A DNA stretch of 44,823 nucleotides from Cryobacterium sp. (GCA_019639015.1 JAHBSS010000011.1:1-44823); one strand, 5' to 3'; shown: positions 32,351-40,601, counted from the stretch's first letter. Made by a program: numbers and translations. Notes: generated by a model from the letters alone, not told the origin.

Positions 32351-33502
32351 CTAGGCGCAAAAACTCGAAATGGTTTGCTCAAGGATGCTGGTTAGATTCC
32401 GAATCGATTCAACGGTTGCCCATTCCTCATCTGCATGAGCGCCGCCGCCATCAACTCCAATGAGCAGGCAAGGTATGCCCGCTTCGTGAATGAGTCCCGC
32501 ATCCGTCCAGTACGGTTCGCCACGGATAGGAGCGGTCCGGCCGGTCACATTCTCGTAAGCTTTTGAGACCGTCTCGACAATCTTCCAGTCCTTGCTAGCT
32601 TCAAATGCCCCTCGAGAAACTAGTTCACGAAGTTCAAATTTGAAATCGGGCACCTTCCTCGCCAGGTCAGTCAGAATTTGCAAGAGCTGTGTTCTTACTT
32701 GATCTGGGGTTTCACCCGGCAAATACCTTCGCTCAATGGTTAGCAAGCACCGTTCAGCCACAGTCGCAGCATCGCTCCCTGCAGAAATCATTGAAACCCG
32801 CACGGCGCTGTGCCCCAAAAGCGGATGCGGCTGGGTCGCTTCAAGTTCGGTGCGAAGCTTGTCGAGCGCTCCAACAACAAGCACGCCATGCGAGATCGCG
32901 TCGACGCCTTGTTCCGGCATTGAGCCGTGCGCAGCTAGGCCGTGTAATTCGATTTCAAACCAACCAAAGCCTCGATGGGCAAGGACCAGATTCATTTCTG
33001 TCGGTTCAGTCACGATTGCGGCATCAGCGCTGAACTGCCGCAACACGGCCTGTGTGCCGATACTGCCAAATTCTTCGTCAGCGACGAGAGTGACGATAAT
33101 GTCACCGCGCAGGGCCTTGTTAGAACAGCGGGCGGCGGCTGAGAGAATTGCCGCTACTCCTGCTTTCATGTCAAACGCTCCGCGCCCAAAAATGTTGCCG
33201 TCACGCACTGAGCCCGAAAATGGTTCAGATTTGTAGCTTGAGACCCCGACAGTGTCGATGTGGCCATTTAGCATGATCGAGGCACCACCACCTGAGCCTT
33301 TCATTACGCCAACAACGCTTGGGCGATCCTGGTTTCCAACTTGATGAACTTCAAACCCTTGGTGGCTCATCCAATCAAAGGTCCAGTCGGCAATTTCGCG
33401 CTCTCCGTTTGCCTTTGGTTCCAGGTCGGGGTTTATTGAATCAATCTGAATCAATGCCTGTGCGATCTCGACTGGATCCTGTGTGTTCGATGTTGAATCC
33501 AT
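32351..33502 (-). CDS. M20 family metallopeptidase (ArgE/DapE-like)
   Basis: Cytosolic zinc hydrolase of 383 residues. Metal and catalytic motifs in order: NGHIDTV (His and Asp), RGAFDMKAG (bridging Asp), ADEEFG with the catalytic Glu pair, EPTEMN (Glu), and a C-terminal GGGAHADEEW (His). The dimerisation domain starts near GFGWFEIELHG. ArgE, DapE and related deacylases share this layout, so I cannot choose between acetylornithine deacetylase and a general deacylase. No arginine or lysine gene is nearby. TAGATT lies six bases before the ATG and there is no Shine-Dalgarno sequence. Confidence 0.9.
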   Translation of the reverse strand: MDSTSNTQDPVEIAQALIQIDSINPDLEPKANGEREIADWTFDWMSHQGFEVHQVGNQDRPSVVGVMKGSGGGASIMLNGHIDTVGVSSYKSEPFSGSVRDGNIFGRGAFDMKAGVAAILSAAARCSNKALRGDIIVTLVADEEFGSIGTQAVLRQFSADAAIVTEPTEMNLVLAHRGFGWFEIELHGLAAHGSMPEQGVDAISHGVLVVGALDKLRTELEATQPHPLLGHSAVRVSMISAGSDAATVAERCLLTIERRYLPGETPDQVRTQLLQILTDLARKVPDFKFELRELVSRGAFEASKDWKIVETVSKAYENVTGRTAPIRGEPYWTDAGLIHEAGIPCLLIGVDGGGAHADEEWATVESIRNLTSILEQTISSFCA

Positions 33503-33508
33503 GGTTTG

Positions 33509-33514
33509 AATCTA
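33509..33514 (-). promoter_or_regulatory. -10 box of the M20 peptidase gene (leaderless geometry)
   Basis: TAGATT on the minus strand lies exactly six bases before ATG 33502. The same TAGATT-N6-ATG layout occurs before the gene at 37919. Confidence 0.5.
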
Positions 33515-33545
33515 TCTCGACGTGTGATGTTGCGTTTTTTCCAAA

Positions 33546-33585
33546 CACGATATATCTTGATTTACAAGTCACGCGATATAACGTG
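33546..33585. promoter_or_regulatory. PadR-type operator repeats upstream of the DUF4097-PadR operon
   Basis: CACGATATATCTTG (33546-33559) and CACGCGATATAACGTG (33570-33585) are two imperfect copies of a palindrome with a GATATATC-like core and CACG/CGTG ends; TCACG-N8-CGTGA in the second has perfect arms. The DUF4097 start is 30 bases downstream. The PadR protein of the operon is the likely binder. Confidence 0.6.
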
Positions 33586-33614
33586 AAACTCGAACACAGG
33601 ATTGAGGGATCAAG

Positions 33615-34433
33615 TTGGCAATAGAAAAATGGCTCGTCGATTCCGAAAAGGTCATCGACGTCGAAAACGTTAGAAAACTCAAGATCGCACTAATTAGAGG
33701 CAAGGTCGACGTGATTGGACACGACGAACCAACAGCTCGAATTGAAGTGCACTCCGTGCATGGAAAACCACTTCTCGTCAGCCTCGAGAATGAGACACTC
33801 ACAATCGACCATCCGCAAATTGGTTGGGAAGATTTCATTCAAGTGTTCACCAACTTCAAGGGTTCCGCGCGGGCAGATGTAAGCGTCTTGGTGCCGAAGG
33901 ATGTCGCGTTGAACCTGGGTGTTGTTTCTGCGAATGCTCTAGTTAGCGGGCTAACCGAAGAGGCCAGGATTAACACCGTGAGCGGAGATGTTGTAGTCGA
34001 CAATGTCTATGGGGATGTGGATTTGAAGTCTGTTAGCGGTGAAACCGCGGTACGGAACCACTACGGGAATGTCACCGCCAAATCTGTAAGCGGCGACATA
34101 ACTGCTAGCGGTGAAATTATGCAATTTAGTTCAAATAGCGTTTCGGGAGACGCATTTGCTGACATCAAAGGCACTCCAGACAAGGTTTCCCTTCGCACCG
34201 TTTCGGGTGAAGTAACCGTAAGGCTTGAGGCTGGAGTTCCCGCCAGATACAAGGTGAACACAATTAGCGGTCGTTTGAATCTGGATGATTCTGAAATTAC
34301 TGGCGTAAAGGGTCAGTTCACCGGAAAATTCGGCGAACTAAGTGGCAGTTGGGCCGACTTGACAGTATCGACAGTCTCTGGAGACATAACGGTGGTGCAC
34401 TCCACGGACGCAACTAGCAAGGTTGCAAAGTGA
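33615..34433 (+). CDS. DUF4097 family beta-repeat protein
   Basis: Protein of 272 residues without signal peptide. After an N-terminal strand-rich region, the body consists of short beta repeats, each with a VSG or ISG turn: at least seven copies of the form x-V-S-G-D/E (TVSGDV, SVSGET, SVSGDI, SVSGDA, TVSGEV, TISGRL, TVSGDI). This should fold as a right-handed beta helix or solenoid, as in DUF4097. Its role is unknown; the family is often cotranscribed with PadR regulators and may act with them. The start is TTG 33615 with GAGGG upstream. The stop overlaps the PadR start by four bases (GTGA). Confidence 0.85.
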   Translation: MAIEKWLVDSEKVIDVENVRKLKIALIRGKVDVIGHDEPTARIEVHSVHGKPLLVSLENETLTIDHPQIGWEDFIQVFTNFKGSARADVSVLVPKDVALNLGVVSANALVSGLTEEARINTVSGDVVVDNVYGDVDLKSVSGETAVRNHYGNVTAKSVSGDITASGEIMQFSSNSVSGDAFADIKGTPDKVSLRTVSGEVTVRLEAGVPARYKVNTISGRLNLDDSEITGVKGQFTGKFGELSGSWADLTVSTVSGDITVVHSTDATSKVAK

Positions 34434-35029
34434 GCCCAGCAGTTTTTGCTCACGGTCACTTTCGGCTCTATCTGTTGCGATTGCTCGCGGAGTCACCGAT
34501 GCACGGTTACGAAATAATCCTCGCCCTTGAAGAAAAGTTCGGCGGAACCTACACTCCAAGCGCCGGCACAATTTACCCAAGGCTCGCGAAACTTGAAGCA
34601 GAGGGATTGGTCACCAAGAGCTCTGAAGGTCGAAAAACTATTTATCAAATCACCGATGCTGGCCTTGAAGAATTGCATTCCCGGGAACCGGAGCTTGAGG
34701 AAATCGAAGACGACTTGACCGATTCAGTTCGCCGACTCGCCGATGAAGTTCGCCAAAGTGTCAACCAAGCGATGAAAAGCCTGCGAGCGGATCTTGCAAC
34801 TGCTGCGCGTGAGGCAAGAGCCGAAGCACGCGAAACCGTCCGCAAAGTGAGGGTTGAGGTTCAGCAAGAATCCAGCCGAAATCTTCGAGACCTTGATATT
34901 TTGCTCAACGACTTTCGGCACCAGGTTCGGTCCGAGCTCCGAAGCAAAGCCGCGAGAGGTGAGGGTATTTCAGAACTACTCAACACTCTCTCCCAAAGAT
35001 TGAAAGAACTGCTTGCAGAAATACTCTGA
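34430..35029 (+). CDS. PadR-family regulator with coiled-coil C-terminus
   Basis: Protein of 199 residues. Residues 5-75 form the PadR winged helix (FRLYLLRLLAESPMHGYEI, GTIYPRLAKLEAEGLVTKSS). The C-terminal 120 residues are unusually long for PadR and are rich in Ala, Arg, Glu and Leu (SLRADLATAAREARAEARET and onward), likely a long helical dimerisation or partner-binding region. It starts with GTG overlapping the DUF4097 stop. It probably represses the operon through the palindromes at 33546-33585. The ligand is unknown. The next gene, a potassium transporter, is 17 bases on and may be under its control. Confidence 0.9.
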   Translation: MSPAVFAHGHFRLYLLRLLAESPMHGYEIILALEEKFGGTYTPSAGTIYPRLAKLEAEGLVTKSSEGRKTIYQITDAGLEELHSREPELEEIEDDLTDSVRRLADEVRQSVNQAMKSLRADLATAAREARAEARETVRKVRVEVQQESSRNLRDLDILLNDFRHQVRSELRSKAARGEGISELLNTLSQRLKELLAEIL

Positions 35030-35046
35030 CGCTTAGAAAAGGAGTA

Positions 35047-37092
35047 TTGTCGCACCTTGTGACTTCTGAAGTCCGCTCTCCGAAGCGTTGGATAATCGGA
35101 GACCCCCTGCCTTCGGACAAACTGGAAAGCCAGTTATTGCCGAAGCACCTCGCGCTACCAATTTTCGCCAGCGATGCGCTTTCGTCTGTTGCCTACGGTC
35201 CGCAAGAACTACTCATGATCCTCACTCTCGGTGGTCTTAGTTTCTTGGCATTCACACCGTGGGTAGCACTCGCAGTGATCGTAGTGTTGCTCACTGTTGT
35301 CACGTCATACCGGCAACTCATCAAGGCGTATCCCTCAGGAGGCGGCGACTTCGAGGTCGCCCACAAGAATCTCGGGGAGAAGGCTGGCCTGATCGTCGCA
35401 AGCGCACTGCTTGTCGACTACGTGCTTACTGTTGCCGTGTCGGTCGCGAGCGGTGTCGATAACATTATTTCTGCGTTTCCGGTATTGAACCCGTTGCGTG
35501 TGGAACTCGCCGCAGGTTTCATCGTGTTACTTATTGCAGTCAATCTTCGAGGCGTTCGTGAATCCAGCAAAGCATTCGCGCTGCCGACGTACCTGTTCAT
35601 CGCAAGCGTTCTACTTACGATTGTCGTTGGCATCGTTCGCGTCGCTCTAGGGGACGTGCCAATTGCGGAATCCGCGCAGTATTCAATAAAGGCTGAGCAG
35701 CTCACCCAAGCTGGAATCGTCCTGTTGCTGTTACGTTCCTTCGCAAGTGGATGTAGCGCGCTAACTGGTGTTGAAGCAGTCGCCAACGGGGTTCCAGCGT
35801 TTCGAACCCCAAAAGTGAAAAATGCGAAGACCACATTGCTCTTGATGGGATCAATCGCAATTGTGTTGTTCGCGGGGGTAATTTTTCTTGCCGTTGCTAG
35901 CAAGGTGCACTACGTTGAGCGGCCTTGCGACCTGATCGGTTGGACGGCATGTAAGTCGGAACCTCAAAGGAGTGTGATCGCACAAATCGGTGCAGCCGTA
36001 TTTGGTGGCGATGACCAGATTCTGTTTTATGTACTGCAAGCCACCGCGGCCGCCGTGTTACTGCTTGCCGCCAACACTGCGTTCAACGGTTTCCCGCTAC
36101 TTGGATCAGTGCTCGCGAAGAGCAGTTATGCACCCAAATCCCTTTCGACGAAAGGTGATCGACTCGTCTACTCCAATGGTGTGCTAGCGCTTGGTGCCGC
36201 CGCCGCCGTTTTACTGATCTTGTTTCAAGCGAACGTCACTTCGCTCATTCAGCTTTACATCATCGGCGTGTTTGTCTCGTTTACACTCGGCCAAACCGGC
36301 ATGGTCAAACACTGGTTGCGCACCCTGAAATCTGAACCGAAGAGCCGTGGCCAAATCATCCGTAGCCTGTCAATTAACAGTTTCGGGGCGGTACTCACTG
36401 GGACAGTTCTCGTAGTAGTCACGATCACAAAGTTCACGCACGGTGCATACATTGTGTTCATTCTCATGCCGATCTTGTTTTTGCTAATGCTCGGGACAAA
36501 CAGGTATTACCGAAATGTTGAGCGGAGTCTCACCTTGGACGACGTGACAGTGTTCGGTTCAAATGGCGATCACGCGATAGTGCTCGTCGGGGATTTGAAG
36601 AAGCCAACCCTGAAAGCACTCGACTACGCGATTGCCGCGAAACATCAAAGCATTGAAGCGGTGCATTGCTCAATAGATGACGAGCAAACTGCGGCGCTTA
36701 AAAAGGTCTGGAAGCAAAAGGGACTAAAAACACCGCTAAGAGTTCTGGTTTCCCCCTACCGTGATATCAGCTTCCCGCTAATCAGGTACATCAAGTCGAG
36801 ACGCGAAACGCACGGAGCTGAAGTGGTGACCGTATATTTGCCTCAGTTTGTCGTCGGTCACTGGTGGGAGCGAATTTTGCACAACCACAAGTCTCGAAGA
36901 ATCAGGCACAAGCTGATGCTTTGCCACGGAGTAACAATCGCCCTAGTTCCGTGGCTATTGGACTCATCCAAATACCTCTACGCGAGACCCAGTAGACCAC
37001 TGCCAGGTCAATCAAGACGTGGCGAACCCGTTCGAAACAACGCCGTCCGCAAGCCGATTGCCGCAACCAAGCAGAGCCCCAAGGACCGCTGA
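35047..37092 (+). CDS. KimA-like potassium transporter (APC superfamily)
   Basis: Membrane transporter of 681 residues with about 12 helices and a C-terminal cytosolic domain (about residues 500-640), as in KimA. Residues that I recall as the K+ site of Bacillus subtilis KimA are all present in equivalent places: Asp43 and Tyr50 in ASDALSSVAY, Asp124, Thr128 and Ser132 in DYVLTVAVS, Thr240 and Glu243 in LTGVEAV. So K+:H+ symport is likely. The start is uncertain: GGAG is only two bases before TTG 35047 and 14 before GTG 35059. No c-di-AMP riboswitch can fit in the 17-base gap. It is followed directly by crcB. Confidence 0.85.
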   Translation: MSHLVTSEVRSPKRWIIGDPLPSDKLESQLLPKHLALPIFASDALSSVAYGPQELLMILTLGGLSFLAFTPWVALAVIVVLLTVVTSYRQLIKAYPSGGGDFEVAHKNLGEKAGLIVASALLVDYVLTVAVSVASGVDNIISAFPVLNPLRVELAAGFIVLLIAVNLRGVRESSKAFALPTYLFIASVLLTIVVGIVRVALGDVPIAESAQYSIKAEQLTQAGIVLLLLRSFASGCSALTGVEAVANGVPAFRTPKVKNAKTTLLLMGSIAIVLFAGVIFLAVASKVHYVERPCDLIGWTACKSEPQRSVIAQIGAAVFGGDDQILFYVLQATAAAVLLLAANTAFNGFPLLGSVLAKSSYAPKSLSTKGDRLVYSNGVLALGAAAAVLLILFQANVTSLIQLYIIGVFVSFTLGQTGMVKHWLRTLKSEPKSRGQIIRSLSINSFGAVLTGTVLVVVTITKFTHGAYIVFILMPILFLLMLGTNRYYRNVERSLTLDDVTVFGSNGDHAIVLVGDLKKPTLKALDYAIAAKHQSIEAVHCSIDDEQTAALKKVWKQKGLKTPLRVLVSPYRDISFPLIRYIKSRRETHGAEVVTVYLPQFVVGHWWERILHNHKSRRIRHKLMLCHGVTIALVPWLLDSSKYLYARPSRPLPGQSRRGEPVRNNAVRKPIAATKQSPKDR

Positions 37093-37488
37093 ATGGCACG
37101 ATTGTTTGCCGTGTTCGGGGGCGGTGTGCTCGGCACTTCGTTGCGCTGGTTCATCGATATCGCAATTCCGCACTCCCGAAGTGATTTTCCGTTGAGCACA
37201 TTGCTCGCCAATGTGTTGGGGTGCTTCGCCTTGGCGGCAATCGTTGGATTCGGGTGGTCACGGTATCCGGAATGGTTGAAGGCCGGATTAGGTGCCGGGC
37301 TTCTTGGTTCATTCACGACGTTTTCGGCCATCATGGTTTCAACGGTTGAGCTTGGAACAAACGGAAACCTCGTCCTAGCAGTCTTGTATCCGTTGCTTTC
37401 CCTAGTGCTCGGGTTAGGTTTCGCGTTCCTAGGATTCCTCTTGGGTCGACCTAAGAGCCCCGTCTCAATTGACTTGGTTGACGAATGA
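37093..37488 (+). CDS. crcB: Fluoride channel CrcB/Fluc, first subunit
   Basis: Four-helix membrane protein of 131 residues that exports fluoride as an antiparallel dimer. GTSLRWFID is the N-terminal Arg motif, LLANVLGCF the equivalent of the NALGS motif in helix 2, and FTTFSAIMVSTVEL the TFS phenylalanine track, which gives the fluoride path. It begins directly after the potassium transporter stop (TGA then ATG) and overlaps crcB2 by four bases (ATGA). Paired actinobacterial genes usually form a heterodimer. No fluoride riboswitch is visible upstream, because the gene has no leader of its own. Confidence 0.94.
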   Translation: MARLFAVFGGGVLGTSLRWFIDIAIPHSRSDFPLSTLLANVLGCFALAAIVGFGWSRYPEWLKAGLGAGLLGSFTTFSAIMVSTVELGTNGNLVLAVLYPLLSLVLGLGFAFLGFLLGRPKSPVSIDLVDE

Positions 37489-37859
37489 ACGTCCTGGTCG
37501 TAATTGCCACCGTGGTCGCAGGTGGCTTGGGCGCACTCTTACGATTTCTTATCTCGCTTGCGTTCAACACACCCAACAAAGCTCGATCTTTTCCCTGGTC
37601 GGTATTGATCGTTAATGCTTTGGGTTCCGCACTCGGTGGAGTGGCCCTTGGGTTGACTGAGCGAATTTCGCTCTCCGGTGATTGGCAACTTGTCATTCTC
37701 ACTGGCATCTGTGGCGGCTTGACAACATTTAGTACGTTCTCGGTTGAAACAGTTCAGTTGATCGAAAGCAAACGGTATTCGGCGGCGGCATCGAGTGTGC
37801 TTCTAAACCTCGTTGTTGGATTCGTTGCTTGCTTCGGTTTGTACTTGCTGGTTCGCTAA
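37485..37859 (+). CDS. crcB: Fluoride channel CrcB/Fluc, second subunit
   Basis: Four-helix membrane protein of 124 residues. GGLGALLRFLI, VLIVNALGSALGG with the complete NALGS-type motif, and GGLTTFSTFSVETVQL are closer to the consensus than in its partner. Together with the first subunit it likely forms a heterodimeric fluoride channel with inverted topology. Its ATG overlaps the stop of the first subunit, ensuring equal synthesis. A hairpin begins immediately after its stop codon (37860-37881), and the next gene has its own promoter. Confidence 0.95.
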   Translation: MNVLVVIATVVAGGLGALLRFLISLAFNTPNKARSFPWSVLIVNALGSALGGVALGLTERISLSGDWQLVILTGICGGLTTFSTFSVETVQLIESKRYSAAASSVLLNLVVGFVACFGLYLLVR

Positions 37860-37881
37860 TCGCAACCTCAAGTGGGTGCGA
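37860..37881 (+). terminator. Hairpin directly after crcB2
   Basis: TCGCAACC (37860-37867) pairs with GGGTGCGA (37874-37881) with one A-G mismatch and a six-base loop. It directly follows the crcB2 stop. No U run follows, so it may mark the 3' end of the operon without being a strong terminator. Confidence 0.35.
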
Positions 37882-37906
37882 GTCCAATCAGATCCGGCAA
37901 AGGCTC

Positions 37907-37912
37907 TAGATT
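37907..37912 (+). promoter_or_regulatory. -10 box of the cysteine desulfurase-like gene (leaderless geometry)
   Basis: TAGATT ends six bases before ATG 37919, and no Shine-Dalgarno sequence is present. It is identical in sequence and spacing to the box of the M20 gene. Confidence 0.5.
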
Positions 37913-37918
37913 CGAGTC

Positions 37919-39118
37919 ATGGGTTATGACATTGATCGAATTCGGGCGGATTTTCCAGCCCTTGAGTCAGGCAACGCGCACTTCGATGGGCCAGGCGGAA
38001 CTCAGACCCCGCGCCAGGTTGCACAGGCGATTGCGGGGGCGCTGACCGCTCCGCTTTCAAATCGCGGCACACTGACTCAAGGAGAAAAGAACGCGGAGCA
38101 GTTCGTGCTCTCCGCTAGAGACGCAATGGCTGCTCTCCTCGGTGGCGAATCAACCGGTGTGGTGTTCGGTCGAAGCGCTACACAACTTTGCTACGACTTT
38201 TCGCGTTGGATTTCTAGAGATTGGGGGCCGGGGGATGAAATTGTCGTAACGCGGCTAGATCACGACTCGAACATCCGGCCGTGGGCTCAGGCTGCCGAGC
38301 GGACCGGAGCAACTTTGAAGTGGTTGAACTTTGATCCAGAATCTGGAGAGCTAGATTCAATTGATTCGGTGCTTTCAGAACACACAAAGCTTGTTGCCGT
38401 CACCGCCGCCTCAAACTTAATCGGCACCAAACCGCCGGTAGCTTCAATCTCGAAAGCCGCGCATGAGGTTGGAGCACTTTGTTACGTTGACGGTGTTCAC
38501 TACACCGCGCATTGTTTTGTTGATGTTGACGAGTTGGGCGCGGATTTCTATTCGTGCTCTCCGTATAAGTTCCTTGGTCCGCACCTCGGTGTGCTTCACG
38601 CTCGCCCAAGCTTGTTAGAGGAACTTTGGCCAGACAAATTGTTGCCCTCAACGAATCAAGTTCCTGAACGCTTCGAATTTGGCACATTGCCATACGAAAT
38701 GCTCGCGGGTGTGAGCGCCGCGGTGGACTATCTGTCAACTCTTGGCGGTGCTCAAGGCAACAGCTTGCGAGATGGAGTTAGAAACTCGTTTGAGTCACTT
38801 GAACAATATGAGCACGAACTACTTGCGAAATTGGAAGCCGAGCTTTCAACAATGTCCAAAGTAAAAATTCACTCAAACGCGAAGAATCGTACGCCGACGT
38901 TACTGCTCACGTTCGAAGGAAAGTCCACAGTCGATGCCTACCACTTCCTTGCTGCTCGAAAGGTTGATGCGCCGTCTTCTAATTTCTACGCCCTAGAAGC
39001 TAGCCGCCGCCTCGGTCTAGGCAACGACGGTGGACTTCGAGTTGGACTAGCTCCCTACAGTTCGGCTGAAGACACTAATCGGCTTGTAACTGGTTTGCGC
39101 GAATTCTTGGCTAGCTAG
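37919..39118 (+). CDS. Cysteine desulfurase-like class-V aminotransferase
   Basis: PLP enzyme of 399 residues in the NifS/SufS fold, closest as I recall to the TIGR01976 subgroup. AHFDGPGGTQTPRQV opens the protein, TRLDHDSNIRPW follows, VDGVHYTAH supplies the PLP Asp/His region and the PLP lysine lies in SCSPYKFLGPHLGVLHA. The cysteine that carries sulfur in IscS/SufS is not visible in the C-terminal loop (SSNFYALEASRRLG), so it may not be a desulfurase at all. No Suf or Isc genes are near. It is a single-gene transcript by context, starting leaderless after TAGATT and converging on the flavoprotein gene. Confidence 0.85.
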   Translation: MGYDIDRIRADFPALESGNAHFDGPGGTQTPRQVAQAIAGALTAPLSNRGTLTQGEKNAEQFVLSARDAMAALLGGESTGVVFGRSATQLCYDFSRWISRDWGPGDEIVVTRLDHDSNIRPWAQAAERTGATLKWLNFDPESGELDSIDSVLSEHTKLVAVTAASNLIGTKPPVASISKAAHEVGALCYVDGVHYTAHCFVDVDELGADFYSCSPYKFLGPHLGVLHARPSLLEELWPDKLLPSTNQVPERFEFGTLPYEMLAGVSAAVDYLSTLGGAQGNSLRDGVRNSFESLEQYEHELLAKLEAELSTMSKVKIHSNAKNRTPTLLLTFEGKSTVDAYHFLAARKVDAPSSNFYALEASRRLGLGNDGGLRVGLAPYSSAEDTNRLVTGLREFLAS

Positions 39119-39148
39119 CGACCAGTTTGATCAAGCCACTTTGGCGAT

Positions 39149-40246
39149 CTAGAGTTCGTCAAGTTGGGTGACCACTTGCCTGGCAATTCGTCTGCCCGCC
39201 CGGTTTGCACCAATTGTGCTTGCTTGGGGACCGTAACCCGCGAAGAAGATTCTGGAGTCTTTCCAAGAAGAACCTTCCCCGACCGTAACGCCTCCAGCTT
39301 TTTCACGAAGTTTCAGCGGCGCCAAGTGACGCAACTCTGGTCTAAACCCAGTGGCCCAGAGAATGACGTCGGCCGGCTTAAACGTTCCGTCTGCGAACTT
39401 GACCCCGTGAGTTTCGATCGCTTCAAACATTGGATTCGCCGTCAAAAGCCCGCGGTCGATTGCCGCTTGAATTCGCCTAGTTCGCGGGATGCCAGTACCG
39501 CTCACGATGCTGGGTAGCGCCTTTCCTGCTCTGGCAGCTTCGTCTTGAAGTGCCACAGCAGCGGCTCTAGCTTCCAGATCCAACTCGGTTGCATCCAAGA
39601 AGTCCGGTGCTCGTCGAGTCACCCAAGTCAATTCAGAAGCGAAATCTTCGAGTTCGAGCAAGAAACCAATAGCGGAAGTCCCGCCTCCAACCACGACGAC
39701 CTTCTTGCCGCGGAGTTGTTCGGCTGAAACGTAATCGGTTGTGTGCAGGTGCGTTCCCTCAAACGAATCCATGCCCGCGTACCAAGGGATGAAAGGCGAA
39801 CCCCAAGTTCCGGTTGCGTTCACCACGATCTCGGTGAAAATTTCTCGTACCTCAGGCGCCTCGGTTTTGAAATTGACTGCAAGTCCCAAATCGCGGTTTA
39901 CAACTGATTCGACATCCGCCGGTCTAACAACCTGAAGCTGGTAGTGCTGTTCGTACTTTTGGTAATAATCCGCCACAACAAACTTCGCCGGAATTGTGCG
40001 ATCGGCTGTTTCGAAACTCAAACCCAACTCATCCAAGCCGGGGAGATCGTTTATGTGATGAGAAATGCCAACCTTCAATGCCTCCCAGCGAAACTGCCAT
40101 GCCCCGCCCGGTCCGGGACCCCGATCCAACACAACAAAGTCAACCCCGGCCTCGAGCCCGAATCTTTGCAAGTAGTAAGAAACAGATAGTCCCGCTTGTC
40201 CCGCGCCAATAACCACGACCTTGGACTGGGCTGGTATCGGCATCAC
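39149..40246 (-). CDS. FAD/NAD(P)-binding monooxygenase-like oxidoreductase
   Basis: Flavoprotein of 365 residues. The N-terminal Rossmann motif is VVVIGAGQAGLSVSYYL, followed by LDRGPGPGGAWQFRWE, and a second dinucleotide motif KVVVVGGGTSAIGFLLE, with VILWATGFRPE in between the domains and FFAGYGPQASTIGANRAGRRIA at the end. The layout resembles CzcO/flavin-containing monooxygenase proteins but is shorter. The substrate is unknown. The start could be GTG 40246 or ATG 40243; TAACGT lies six bases before the GTG and no Shine-Dalgarno sequence is seen. Confidence 0.87.
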   Translation of the reverse strand: MMPIPAQSKVVVIGAGQAGLSVSYYLQRFGLEAGVDFVVLDRGPGPGGAWQFRWEALKVGISHHINDLPGLDELGLSFETADRTIPAKFVVADYYQKYEQHYQLQVVRPADVESVVNRDLGLAVNFKTEAPEVREIFTEIVVNATGTWGSPFIPWYAGMDSFEGTHLHTTDYVSAEQLRGKKVVVVGGGTSAIGFLLELEDFASELTWVTRRAPDFLDATELDLEARAAAVALQDEAARAGKALPSIVSGTGIPRTRRIQAAIDRGLLTANPMFEAIETHGVKFADGTFKPADVILWATGFRPELRHLAPLKLREKAGGVTVGEGSSWKDSRIFFAGYGPQASTIGANRAGRRIARQVVTQLDEL

Positions 40247-40252
40247 ACAATT

Positions 40253-40258
40253 ACGTTA
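40253..40258 (-). promoter_or_regulatory. -10 box of the flavoprotein gene (leaderless geometry)
   Basis: TAACGT on the minus strand is six bases before GTG 40246, the same box and spacing as for kynA. A TTGACA lies just upstream at an unsuitable distance. Confidence 0.4.
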
Positions 40259-40286
40259 CCTGTCAAACCGCTCTAAGCCATTTGGT

Positions 40287-40327
40287 TTGAACATGCTAAA
40301 GTTGCAACTTAGGTTTGGATACCAAAC
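40287..40327 (+). promoter_or_regulatory. DUF3073 promoter with two palindromes
   Basis: TTGAAC (40287-40292), a 17-base spacer and TAGGTT (40310-40315) form a fair promoter. The palindrome AAGTTGCAACTT (40299-40310) fills the spacer, and GTTTGG-ATA-CCAAAC (40313-40327), with perfect arms, covers the -10 and the expected start. About 75 bases of leader precede DUF3073. Confidence 0.55.
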
Positions 40328-40398
40328 AGAACGTTTCTGTGCGCCCGCCAAAGCCCTTGAGGCAGGCCAAGCAGATTTGGATCATGAGGGGGTAGCCC

Positions 40399-40581
40399 GT
40401 GGGACGTGGTCGGCAGAAAGCCAAGCACACCAAGGTTGCCAGGGAACTGAAGTACTTCAGCCCGGACACGAATTACGACGCGCTCGAGCGAGAGCTTTCC
40501 GGCGGCGGACGGCAAGAGGACTTGGACCGTTGGCCCGAATACAGCCACGCCGGTGAAGATTCCGAGCACGACTCGAAATAA
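40399..40581 (+). CDS. DUF3073 family protein
   Basis: Small, highly charged protein of 60 residues. The basic N-terminus MGRGRQKAKHTKVARELKYF and the YDALERELSG segment are the conserved core of DUF3073, a family nearly confined to actinobacteria and often beside purM, as here. The acidic C-terminus (DRWPEYSHAGEDSEHDSK) is variable. The function is unknown; the basic first part suggests nucleic-acid or ribosome contact, as inference. The start is GTG 40399, with GAGGGGG upstream. It converges on purM with 20 bases between stops. Confidence 0.93.
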   Translation: MGRGRQKAKHTKVARELKYFSPDTNYDALERELSGGGRQEDLDRWPEYSHAGEDSEHDSK

Positions 40582-40601
40582 TTCGCAATCAGGCTTACTA
40601 G

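Noticed and set aside
35030-35046. c-di-AMP or fluoride riboswitch for the KimA-like and crcB genes
   Set aside because: The gap before the transporter is 17 bases and crcB genes abut or overlap, so there is no room.
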